Under the pieces are notes generated by a model that was given only the letters and a program-made list of their open reading frames with translations, did not search any database and was not told the DNA's origin. This document shows, in pieces, positions 1-5,038 of a stretch of DNA of 6,386 nucleotides (the stretch's first letter is position 1; each line of letters starts with the position of its first letter). The stretch comes from Candidatus Bathyarchaeota archaeon (lineage in GTDB: Archaea > Thermoproteota > Bathyarchaeia > TCS64). The DNA lies in assembly GCA_030608725.1 (NCBI GenBank), contig JAUWDP010000066.1, positions 1-6,386 of the forward strand, given 5' to 3'. The position numbers were made by a program, and so were the translations under genes.

Positions 1-93
1 CGACGCCAACTGAGACCCATCGTTTTCCCGGATCTACCCAGTAAAACATTTAGACGCAGCCACGAAGTATACGGCGACGACCTGGAGGAATAG
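1..93 (+). CDS. Possible C-terminal tail of an upstream gene (partial, doubtful)
   Basis: The frame beginning at base 1 stays open for 30 codons and stops at TAG 91-93, two bases before the proposed start of the DsrE-like gene. It would encode a hydrophilic tail ending in HEVYGDDLEE. If real, the ribosome-binding site of the next gene lies inside its end, as in a tight operon. Against this, third-position GC is clearly lower than in the neighbouring genes. The middle (41-54) looks like an archaeal promoter, and one frame on the other strand is open over the same stretch. No family is recognised. Non-coding leader is the more likely reading. Confidence 0.22.
   Translation, partial: RRQLRPIVFPDLPSKTFRRSHEVYGDDLEE
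41..54 (+). promoter_or_regulatory. Candidate BRE/TATA promoter of the dsrEFH genes
   Basis: The sequence GTAAAACATTTAGA has a purine-rich BRE-like part followed by a TTTAGA box at 49-54. The box centre lies about 26 bases before position 77. Transcription starting there would give a leader of about 18 bases that carries the GGAGG at 84-88 ahead of the ACG at 96. A second weaker box, GTATAC at 67-72, would place a start close to 96 itself. Confidence 0.4.
84..88 (+). promoter_or_regulatory. Shine-Dalgarno site that decides the dsrE start
   Basis: GGAGG at 84-88 sits 7 bases before the ACG at 96 but 22 bases before the first standard start codon in that frame, GTG at 111. The spacing therefore supports initiation at or near 96. 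Confidence 0.5.
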
Positions 94-95
94 GA

Positions 96-431
96 ACGCG
101 CATACTCCTCGTGGCCTCATCCGACTCGGAGGAGGCGGAGAACACCCTGACGGGGCTCGCCGACGCTGCACTCTCCAGGGATCACGAGGTCACTTTGTTC
201 TTCAGCGACAGTTCTGTGAGGCTCCTGGTTTCCAGGGATGATGAGAGGGATTACACTGGATTCCAATCCCGTGGGTCTCGTCTCCTCGTCTGCAGGACGA
301 GCGTCGCGACCAGCGGAGTGCCTTCCTCAGGAGGGTTCATCGAGGGAGTGGAGATGAGCAGCCTCGGTGAGCTCGTGGACCTGATGGATTACCACGACAG
401 GATAATCTTCGTAGGGGGGGATGACCGGTAG
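96..431 (+). CDS. dsrE: DsrE/TusD-like sulfurtransferase subunit
   Basis: DsrE-family (DsrE/DsrF-like fold) protein, 111 residues if read from ACG 96. In characterised DsrEFH/TusBCD complexes this subunit carries sulfur as a cysteine persulfide and passes it between TusA- and DsrC/TusE-type carriers in the cytoplasm. The N-terminus RILLVASSD is the expected first beta strand. A second strand, EVTLFF, lies near residue 31. The LLVCRTS segment contains Cys66, aligning with the active cysteine of DsrE/TusD (about Cys78 in known members). The C-terminal DRIIFVGG is the last strand. A GTG start at 111 would give 106 residues and remove most of the first strand, and it lacks a well-spaced ribosome-binding site, so ACG 96 is preferred. 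The gene is first of three in the canonical order E-F-H. Family and position are fairly secure; the exact start is inference. Confidence 0.78.
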   Translation, partial: TRILLVASSDSEEAENTLTGLADAALSRDHEVTLFFSDSSVRLLVSRDDERDYTGFQSRGSRLLVCRTSVATSGVPSSGGFIEGVEMSSLGELVDLMDYHDRIIFVGGDDR

Positions 432-439
432 CGAGCTTG

Positions 440-748
440 ATGGTGATCTTCAGCCGGGGCGAGGGCTCTCACAGGGTAGAGGAGGGGCTCCGGCTGGTCG
501 CTGCGATGCTGGGGATGGACCAGCCTCCTATCATAGTCTTCGTGGACGACGGGGTGGGGGTCCTGAAGGAGGGAGCGTTGAAGGACGCCCTGATGAGGGA
601 CTACCTCATCACGGCCTCCGACCTCGCGGGGTTCTATGTCCTCGATGCCTCCATGGGTGAGATAGATCCGGGGCTGGACGTGACGCCCGTGACCTTCGAC
701 GAGCTCGCGGGGATGATGGGGGAGTGTAAGGCCGTGGTGGCCTACTAG
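440..748 (+). CDS. dsrF: DsrF/TusC-like sulfur-relay subunit
   Basis: A 102-residue DsrE-superfamily protein in the DsrF/TusC position. In the known complex this subunit is structural and lacks the active cysteine. Visible are the first strand MVIFSRGEGS, a helix, then IIVFVDDGV at about 31-39, matching the FF-x-DGV signature of TusC. The segment ALMRDYLITASDLAGFYVLD at about 50-69 matches the family's region around the second strand and helix. The only cysteine is Cys96 near the C-terminus, outside the DsrE cysteine position. The preceding gene stops at 429-431. Starts at TTG 437, ATG 440 or GTG 443 are possible, and only a G-rich stretch (414-424) could serve as ribosome-binding site, so coupling to the gene before is likely. 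Confidence 0.75.
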   Translation: MVIFSRGEGSHRVEEGLRLVAAMLGMDQPPIIVFVDDGVGVLKEGALKDALMRDYLITASDLAGFYVLDASMGEIDPGLDVTPVTFDELAGMMGECKAVVAY

Positions 749-759
749 GAGGGCGATGT

Positions 760-1038
760 GTGGGCACTCTTTTCGTAGTCGGGAGACCCCTTGAGACGGA
801 GACCCTCCTGGTCACATTGGAGGGACTCGTCGCTCAGGGGGAGGAGGTCCACATCATCTTCGTTCAGGGTGGCGTTGGGAACGCTGCCGATGAGAAGTCT
901 GTGAGGCGGATGAGTTTCGCCAGAAGCCTGAGCTGCCTGGATGCCGATGCTGAGGTCATCGATGGCGTGAAGCGGGTGGATTTTAACGGTTGGGTGCGCC
1001 TCATCGAGGAGTGCGAGAAGATAGTTTCCTGGACCTAG
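760..1038 (+). CDS. dsrH: DsrH/TusB-like sulfur-relay subunit
   Basis: A 92-residue protein of the DsrH/TusB family, third subunit of the cytoplasmic DsrEFH complex. The N-terminal strand TLFVVGRP is followed by the helix after LETETLLV and then VHIIFVQGGVGNA (about 30-42), the 'lLLlqdGV' strand-loop of the family. The C-terminal part, VDFNGWVRLIEECEKIVSW, matches the family's 'idy-x-dFV-x-L-x(5)-v-x-W' ending. Cys59 and Cys85 are present. GTG 760 is the chosen start because AGGAGG at 747-752, overlapping the stop of the previous gene (746-748), is 7 bases upstream. The gene ends at TAG 1036-1038, which overlaps the stop codon of the convergent winged-helix gene. Confidence 0.78.
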   Translation: MGTLFVVGRPLETETLLVTLEGLVAQGEEVHIIFVQGGVGNAADEKSVRRMSFARSLSCLDADAEVIDGVKRVDFNGWVRLIEECEKIVSWT

Positions 1039-1265
1039 GGCTTCAGCCACCAGACCCAGTTGCGCCTCTCCCTGGAGCGCTCCCCCTCGATGACGCCTCT
1101 CCTGCGCAGCCTGTTCAGGAAGATCACCGTGGAGTCGGGGCACTGCACCCGCCTCTTCTCGGTCTCCTCCTGGACCTCCTTCGTGGTGAGGGGCCTCCCC
1201 GCCTCCCTGAGGACCCGGAGGATGTGGTCGACGGCCTCATCCCCCTCAAGACGCCTGTAGTCCAT
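1035..1265 (-). CDS. Small winged-helix DNA-binding protein
   Basis: A 76-residue basic protein with a winged-helix-like pattern; no specific family is recognised. An N-terminal helix (AVDHILRVLREAG) is followed by LTTKEVQEETEKR, read as helix 2. Next comes a recognition-helix candidate, DSTVIFLNRLRRRGVI. The Arg-rich turn and WVWWL segment at the end look like the wing. The likely role is a transcription regulator. ATG 1274 (79 residues) and ATG 1265 (76 residues) are both in frame. The box at 1288-1295 is centred about 26 bases from 1265 and only about 17 from 1274, so a leaderless start at 1265 is favoured. It converges on dsrH with overlapping stop codons. No ligand-binding or metal-binding domain is present. 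Confidence 0.6.
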   Translation of the reverse strand: MDYRRLEGDEAVDHILRVLREAGRPLTTKEVQEETEKRRVQCPDSTVIFLNRLRRRGVIEGERSRERRNWVWWLKP

Positions 1266-1287
1266 CCCATCCATGTTATGTTAACGA

Positions 1288-1295
1288 CTTTTTAT
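1288..1295 (-). promoter_or_regulatory. TATA-like box of the winged-helix gene
   Basis: Read on the minus strand this is ATAAAAAG, in an AT-rich dip between GC-rich coding sequence. Its centre is about 26 bases upstream of ATG 1265, the distance expected between an archaeal TATA box and the transcription start. That predicts a leaderless mRNA beginning at this ATG. Confidence 0.5.
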
Positions 1296-1323
1296 CTCAT
1301 CCGGCTCCAGCGAAGCCCTTCGA

Positions 1324-1617
1324 TCAATATCTGATCCTGAAGGAGTCCAGTTCTCCCGTCGGGGGTTCGCGCCTGACATCTATGCCCCTGACTATGGCGA
1401 GGGGCGGCCCCTCATAGCAGCGGGAGATCAGGTCCTCGACGCTCTCCTCATCTCCCTCGGCGACGAGCTCGACCATCCGGTCGGGGAGGTTACTCACCCA
1501 GCCCGTCAATCCCAGGCTCCTGGCCTCCCTCACGGCGAAGCTCCTGTAGCTGACTCCCTGGACGCGCCCGGAGATGTGGAGGTGGATCCTTGCCTCAGGC
1601 ATGGTGGACACTGACAT
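1324..1617 (-). CDS. acyP: Acylphosphatase
   Basis: A 97-residue cytoplasmic acylphosphatase, which hydrolyses acyl phosphates such as acetyl phosphate or 1,3-bisphosphoglycerate to the acid and phosphate. The family signature is clear: ISGRVQGVSYRSFA (about 15-28) carries the phosphate-binding loop and catalytic Arg25, and LGLTGWVSNLPD (about 35-46) carries catalytic Asn43. The C-terminal SFRIRY matches the last strand of the ferredoxin-like fold. ATG 1617 is chosen because a TATA-like box (1636-1643) lies just upstream. ATG 1602 gives 92 residues, equally usual for the family, and cannot be excluded. A longer reading from GTG 1662 would overlap the cupin stop and adds sequence the family lacks. 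Physiological substrate unknown. Confidence 0.9.
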   Translation of the reverse strand: MSVSTMPEARIHLHISGRVQGVSYRSFAVREARSLGLTGWVSNLPDRMVELVAEGDEESVEDLISRCYEGPPLAIVRGIDVRREPPTGELDSFRIRY

Positions 1618-1635
1618 TATGGGGGACTGAAAAGA

Positions 1636-1643
1636 AAATATTA
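1636..1643 (-). promoter_or_regulatory. TATA-like box of the acylphosphatase gene
   Basis: On the minus strand TAATATTT is the most AT-rich part of the 41-base gap between the cupin and acylphosphatase genes. Its centre is about 22 bases from ATG 1617 and 37 from ATG 1602. It suggests the acylphosphatase has its own promoter, although readthrough from the cupin gene is possible. Confidence 0.35.
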
Positions 1644-1658
1644 CCGGATGAGGAAGGG

Positions 1659-2000
1659 TCACTTCTTCTGGTGGGGGATGAGGCAGAGGAAGACGAGGTC
1701 TTCCTTCCCGGTGTTCCGGAACTGGTGCTCCTCGTCCGGGGGGACGTAGATGACGTCTCCGGGCTTGATCGCGTTCTCCTTCCCGTTGCCGAAGACCACT
1801 CCTCCGCCGGACTCGATGTATGTCTCATGCTCCCAGGGGTGGATGTGCTTGGGAGTGTAGCCTCCAGGGGCCACGGTGAACTTCCTCATGGCGAAGTTGG
1901 GGGCCCCCATCCCCTCGGTGATGAGCCAGCGGACCTTGACGTCCTTCGCCGGGTCTCCGACCTCGGCCTCCTCGATCTCGGTGTAGTGGTTTAACTTCAT
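1659..2000 (-). CDS. Single-domain cupin protein
   Basis: A 113-residue one-domain cupin (beta-barrel) protein, probably cytoplasmic and metal-binding. Cupin motif 1 runs from GGYTPKHIHPWEHETY to the glycines at 65-67, with His52, His54 and Glu59 as expected metal ligands. Motif 2 is GDVIYVPPDEEHQFRN (81-96) with His92 as fourth ligand and Asp89 in place of the usual Gly of PxG. With all four ligands present, a dioxygenase, isomerase or ligand-sensing role is possible, but small cupins are too diverse to assign. ATG 2000 is chosen because GGAGTGG on the minus strand (2006-2012) lies 5 bases upstream. A GTG at 2015 would put that site inside the gene. Confidence 0.85.
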   Translation of the reverse strand: MKLNHYTEIEEAEVGDPAKDVKVRWLITEGMGAPNFAMRKFTVAPGGYTPKHIHPWEHETYIESGGGVVFGNGKENAIKPGDVIYVPPDEEHQFRNTGKEDLVFLCLIPHQKK

Positions 2001-2075
2001 ACATTCCACTCCCACATCGCCGGTCTTAACGTTTACGCAGATATGGTGAAGAAATAACCCATGAATAGCCGGTCT
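2001..2075 (-). promoter_or_regulatory. Probable promoter region of the cupin gene, with an 8-base repeat
   Basis: This gap between the kinase stop and the cupin start holds CATATC (minus strand, about 2039-2044), centred about 26 bases before 2016. A start there would give a short leader containing the GGAGTGG site. The 8-mer GCCGGTCT occurs twice in direct orientation on the plus strand, at 2019-2026 and 2068-2075, flanking this box. The repeats could be operator half-sites or chance. Confidence 0.3.
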
Positions 2076-3038
2076 CTAAGGGCTGTTACCTAACCACTCG
2101 TCTAGTAATGACTTCAACTCGAGCGCAGTGGGGCCGCCCCTCGTCTCCTTCCTCGTCGCCTTGAACGAGCCGGCAGCACACCCCCTACGTAGGGCGCTCA
2201 AGTCATCCTGACCCTCGACCTTTGCGGCCGCGAAGGCCCCGATGAACGCGTCACCGCACCCCACAGTGTTAACCACCTGGAGCCCAAGCTCCTCAAGGGG
2301 GACAGCGCTCACCTGTATCGTCGTCCCCGAGGCGCACTCCCTGAGGGCGCAGCCCTCGTCACCCCGTTTGATAATCGCCTTAATTCCCGGCTTGTGAGAG
2401 TTGAGGACTCTCCCTATCTCCTCGGGATCGCTGGTCCCCAGGAGGGTCTCGAACTCCAGGTGGTTCAGGATGAAGTAGTCCACGTTCCCCAGGATGGAGG
2501 ATATCGCCTCCAACCCCTCCTCGGCGTAGACCCCTGGATCCCAGATCACCGTAACCCCGTTCGTAGCGCACATCTCCGCCAATGACGCGGCCGCTTCCAT
2601 GGGAGGGTCCATGATCACTGCCACCTTGGAGCCTCGGATCAGCTCGGAGGTCGCGGCCTCACCGAAGTGGCGCCCCTCCAGCCTCAGGCTGGCACCGAAG
2701 TAGGTGTGTATCTCGTTCTCGCCGCGCCCGCCGATGGTTATGTAGGCCTGGCCCGACTCCTCCCCGGGTATCCTGACGATACCAGAGGTCTCAACCCCTT
2801 CCTCACGGAGTATCTCCAGCTGCCTCTCGGCTATCCCGTCGTCCCCGAGGGCCCCGATGAACGCCACCCTCCCAGGGCCCATGATACGAGCAGCCGCCAC
2901 CGAGACGTTGGCCGCGGTCCCCCCGGAGACCCGCTGTATCTCCCTGACCGGGACCTCCTCGCCGGTGCGGGGGAGCCTCGCCATGAAGAGGTTGATGTCC
3001 CAGTTGATGGCCCCACAGCAGATGACGTCGACCAACAT
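2076..3038 (-). CDS. PfkB-family carbohydrate kinase (ribokinase or nucleoside kinase-like)
   Basis: A 320-residue cytoplasmic kinase of the PfkB/ribokinase family. The N-terminal substrate motif reads GAINWDINL at 9-17, then SGGTAANVSVAAAR at 38-51, where GGTAAN resembles the GG-x-A-A-N form of archaeal sugar and nucleoside kinases rather than the GGKGAN of bacterial ribokinase. The C-terminal signature NTVGCGDAFIGAF at 257-269 is the DTxGAGD motif with Asn257 for Asp and Cys261 for Ala. Asp263 is the catalytic base. ATG 3038 overlaps the stop of the nucleoside hydrolase by one base (TGATG), so translation is coupled and an upstream extension to 3194 is spurious. The pairing suggests phosphorylation of ribose released by the hydrolase. 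Direct nucleoside phosphorylation is the alternative. Confidence 0.85.
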   Translation of the reverse strand: MLVDVICCGAINWDINLFMARLPRTGEEVPVREIQRVSGGTAANVSVAAARIMGPGRVAFIGALGDDGIAERQLEILREEGVETSGIVRIPGEESGQAYITIGGRGENEIHTYFGASLRLEGRHFGEAATSELIRGSKVAVIMDPPMEAAASLAEMCATNGVTVIWDPGVYAEEGLEAISSILGNVDYFILNHLEFETLLGTSDPEEIGRVLNSHKPGIKAIIKRGDEGCALRECASGTTIQVSAVPLEELGLQVVNTVGCGDAFIGAFAAAKVEGQDDLSALRRGCAAGSFKATRKETRGGPTALELKSLLDEWLGNSP

Positions 3039-3982
3039 CAGCCCACGCCCCCGACGACCCGGTCCATGACGAGGCCCAGGAACCTCCCCCCGTCGACCTT
3101 GACGCAGACGTCGACGTTCATCTCCTCGGGCTCCGCCGGGCGATGGAAGCGCCTTTTCACCACGGTCTGACCCCTGGAGAGCTCGCTCACGCACTCCACA
3201 TCCACCCTGTGCCTCTCCACCTCCACGATGTCGGGCGCCAGTACAGCAGCCACGGCTATAGGGTCGTGGAGGCTGGCGTAACCCCGCCTCATGACACCCC
3301 CCCTGTAGAGGTCCGCCACCAGCCCCGCCCGAGGGGTCCCAAGACCGTCGATCTCGCCGTGCATCTCCTTTGACATCTGGTTCGACGGGTCGGTGGTCAC
3401 ATCGAGGCCCACGGCGGTCAGCGGGACCCCCGAGTCGAAGACAACCTGGGCCGCCTCGGGGTCGTGCCAGATGTTGAACTCCGCCACCGAGTTGACATTC
3501 CCCCCTCCATAGGGAGTCAAGCCGAAGGCCCCGCCCATGATCACCACCCTCTCCAGCTGCTCCACTATCCCCGGCCTCGCAAGGACCGCCGCGGCCACGT
3601 TCGTGAGGGGCCCTATGGGTATCAGGGTCAACCCCCCATCGAACTCATCCGCCTTCTGGAGAATGACCTCCACGGCCGTCCGCGAGTCGAGCCGGAGCTT
3701 GGGCTCCGGGAGGACCGCATTCCCGAGGCCGGTGTCCCCGTGGACGCTCCTGGCGTCCCTGGAGCCCCTGAGCATCGGCTTCACGGCTCCGGCTGCGACG
3801 GGTACGTCGTCCACGCCGAGGAACTCGAGGAGCTTGAGGGCGTTGACGCTTCCCTGTTCGAGGCTGACGTTGCCTACGACGGTGGTCAATGCCTCCACCT
3901 TCAGCTCGGGGGATGCGAACGCCAGCAGTATCGCCAGGGCGTCGTCCACGCCGGGGTCCGTGTCGATTATGACGGGTTCCAT
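3038..3982 (-). CDS. Nucleoside hydrolase (inosine/uridine-preferring type)
   Basis: A 314-residue nucleoside hydrolase, which cleaves the N-glycosidic bond of ribonucleosides to free base and ribose, in the cytoplasm. The calcium-binding signature IIDTDPGVDDALAI lies at 5-18 (Asp9, Asp13, Asp14). IPIGPLTNVAAA at 121-132 matches the family's GPLTN motif. IMGGAFG at 148-154, then GNVNSVAEFNIWHDPEAA at 161-178, is the ribose-binding region. LHDPIA at 238-243 holds the conserved His239 (leaving-group site) and Asp240 (calcium ligand). Length is typical. ATG 3982 is preferred: it precedes the usual IIDTDPG start directly and has GAGG 7 bases upstream. It is the first gene of a two-gene unit with the PfkB kinase. 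Base specificity cannot be read reliably. Confidence 0.93.
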   Translation of the reverse strand: MEPVIIDTDPGVDDALAILLAFASPELKVEALTTVVGNVSLEQGSVNALKLLEFLGVDDVPVAAGAVKPMLRGSRDARSVHGDTGLGNAVLPEPKLRLDSRTAVEVILQKADEFDGGLTLIPIGPLTNVAAAVLARPGIVEQLERVVIMGGAFGLTPYGGGNVNSVAEFNIWHDPEAAQVVFDSGVPLTAVGLDVTTDPSNQMSKEMHGEIDGLGTPRAGLVADLYRGGVMRRGYASLHDPIAVAAVLAPDIVEVERHRVDVECVSELSRGQTVVKRRFHRPAEPEEMNVDVCVKVDGGRFLGLVMDRVVGGVG

Positions 3983-4004
3983 TGCCTTCCTCTGATCATG
4001 GGTG

Positions 4005-4017
4005 ATTAAATAAATAA
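4005..4017. promoter_or_regulatory. Shared AT-rich core of a divergent promoter
   Basis: A 13-base run of only A and T (ATTAAATAAATAA) lies between the divergent nucleoside hydrolase and dehydratase genes. On the plus strand TTAAATA is centred about 25 bases before ATG 4034. On the minus strand TTATTTATTTAAT is centred about 29 bases before ATG 3982. Both distances fit archaeal TATA-to-start spacing, so a single element may position TBP for both directions. Confidence 0.5.
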
Positions 4018-4033
4018 GCCTGTGAGGGTGAGG

Positions 4034-4999
4034 ATGCACGTGATGGAGCTCAGGGACATCTACAGGGCCAGGAGAAGGATATCCGGGCACGTCAGGGAGA
4101 CCTCCCTCGACGGATCAGCGTTCCTCGGCGACCTGTCCGGGGGGGAGGTCAGGCTCAAGCTGGAGAACCAGCAGCTCACGGGCTCGTTCAAGGTGAGGGG
4201 CGCCCTCAACAAGATGCTGAAGCTCTCACCCAAGGAGAGGGCGAAGGGGGTGGTCACCGCCTCAGCGGGGAACCACGCACAGGGAATTGGATACGCGGCC
4301 CGGATCCTCGGCGTCGACGCGACCATCGTGGTGCCCTCGAACACGCCGATGATCAAACGGGAGGCCATCGAGCGCTATGGAGTCAGGCTCATCGTGCACG
4401 GTGACGAGTATATGGAGGCCGAGACGCACGCCAGGGAGCTGGAGAGAGTTGAGGGGCTGGTCTTCGCGTCGGCCTACAACGACCTCGACATCGTGGCAGG
4501 TCAGGGGACAATCGGCCTCGAGATCGCTGAGGTTTGGCCGGAGATAGACGTCGCACTCGTCCCGGTGGGGGGCGGAGGGTTGATATCCGGTGTCGGGTGC
4601 GCACTCAAGGGAATAAATGGGGAGGTCGAGGTCATTGGTGTTCAGTCGGTGGCCTCCCCGGTGATGTACGAGAGCATACGGAGGGGGCACATCGTCGATA
4701 TGGAGCTGGGCGAGTCCGTGGCTGAGGGGCTCCACGGCGGCATCGAGGAGGGCTCAGTCACATTCGACCTCTGCAGGAGGTACGTGGACGAGATAGTCCT
4801 GATCCAAGAGGAGACGATCTTGGAGGCCATGGGGAGGCTCCTGAAGCACCAGCACCAAGTCGTGGAGGGTGCCGGGGCCGTGGGAGCGGCGGCCATCATG
4901 GAAGACCCGAAGCGGTTCAAGGACAGGAGGGTAGGCGTGGTCGTCAGCGGGGGAAACGTCGAGGCCGACCTCCTGAGGGAGGCCCTCAGTAAAGTTTAG
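4034..4999 (+). CDS. PLP-dependent threonine/serine dehydratase (short, no ACT domain)
   Basis: A 321-residue fold-type II PLP enzyme, most like threonine ammonia-lyase (threonine to 2-oxobutyrate and ammonia). Serine dehydratase or serine racemase is possible. Schiff-base Lys53 lies in TGSFKVRGA, SAGNHAQG (77-84) is the substrate-carboxylate loop, and VGGGGLISG (178-186) binds the PLP phosphate. SGGN (305-308) near the C-terminus supplies the residue facing the pyridine nitrogen. The protein ends right after it, so the regulatory ACT domains of biosynthetic IlvA are absent, as in catabolic TdcB. Starts at GTG 4022, ATG 4034 and ATG 4043 are possible; 4034 fits a leaderless start from the box at 4005-4017. 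It runs divergently from the nucleoside hydrolase and lies 39 bases before the polyferredoxin gene. Confidence 0.9.
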   Translation: MHVMELRDIYRARRRISGHVRETSLDGSAFLGDLSGGEVRLKLENQQLTGSFKVRGALNKMLKLSPKERAKGVVTASAGNHAQGIGYAARILGVDATIVVPSNTPMIKREAIERYGVRLIVHGDEYMEAETHARELERVEGLVFASAYNDLDIVAGQGTIGLEIAEVWPEIDVALVPVGGGGLISGVGCALKGINGEVEVIGVQSVASPVMYESIRRGHIVDMELGESVAEGLHGGIEEGSVTFDLCRRYVDEIVLIQEETILEAMGRLLKHQHQVVEGAGAVGAAAIMEDPKRFKDRRVGVVVSGGNVEADLLREALSKV

Positions 5000-5038
5000 A
5001 TTAGATCAGAGAGAACTCCAAGGAAGAGCTGTCGCCCA

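Noticed and set aside
414..445. Run of seven G at 414-420 as a programmed frameshift joining the DsrE and DsrF genes
   Set aside because: A -1 slip enters the DsrF frame but meets TGA at 422-424 immediately, and a +1 slip enters an unrelated frame. Both proteins are complete separate family members.
745..1143. Long open frame on the minus strand opposite DsrH
   Set aside because: It lies antisense to a well-supported family protein and out of frame with the winged-helix gene. Its composition matches a shadow in GC-rich DNA.
1618..1662. N-terminal extension of acylphosphatase to GTG 1662
   Set aside because: It would add 15 residues not seen in the family, overlap the cupin stop and read through the likely TATA box.
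2667..3170. Plus-strand open frame of 167 codons opposite the kinase
   Set aside because: It is antisense to the PfkB gene, has low-complexity composition and no ribosome-binding or promoter signal.
3039..3194. N-terminal extension of the PfkB kinase by 52 residues
   Set aside because: The added sequence is an Arg/Gly-rich out-of-frame reading of the nucleoside hydrolase gene. ATG 3038 with the TGATG overlap begins at the normal family position.
3464..4009. Plus-strand open frame of 181 codons opposite the nucleoside hydrolase
   Set aside because: It is fully antisense to a gene with all catalytic motifs. The translation shows Pro/Arg/His-rich shadow composition and no recognisable domain.
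3983..4090. Upstream start of the nucleoside hydrolase at 4090
   Set aside because: It would run through the divergent promoter and into the dehydratase gene. The family begins directly at the IIDTDPG motif following ATG 3982.
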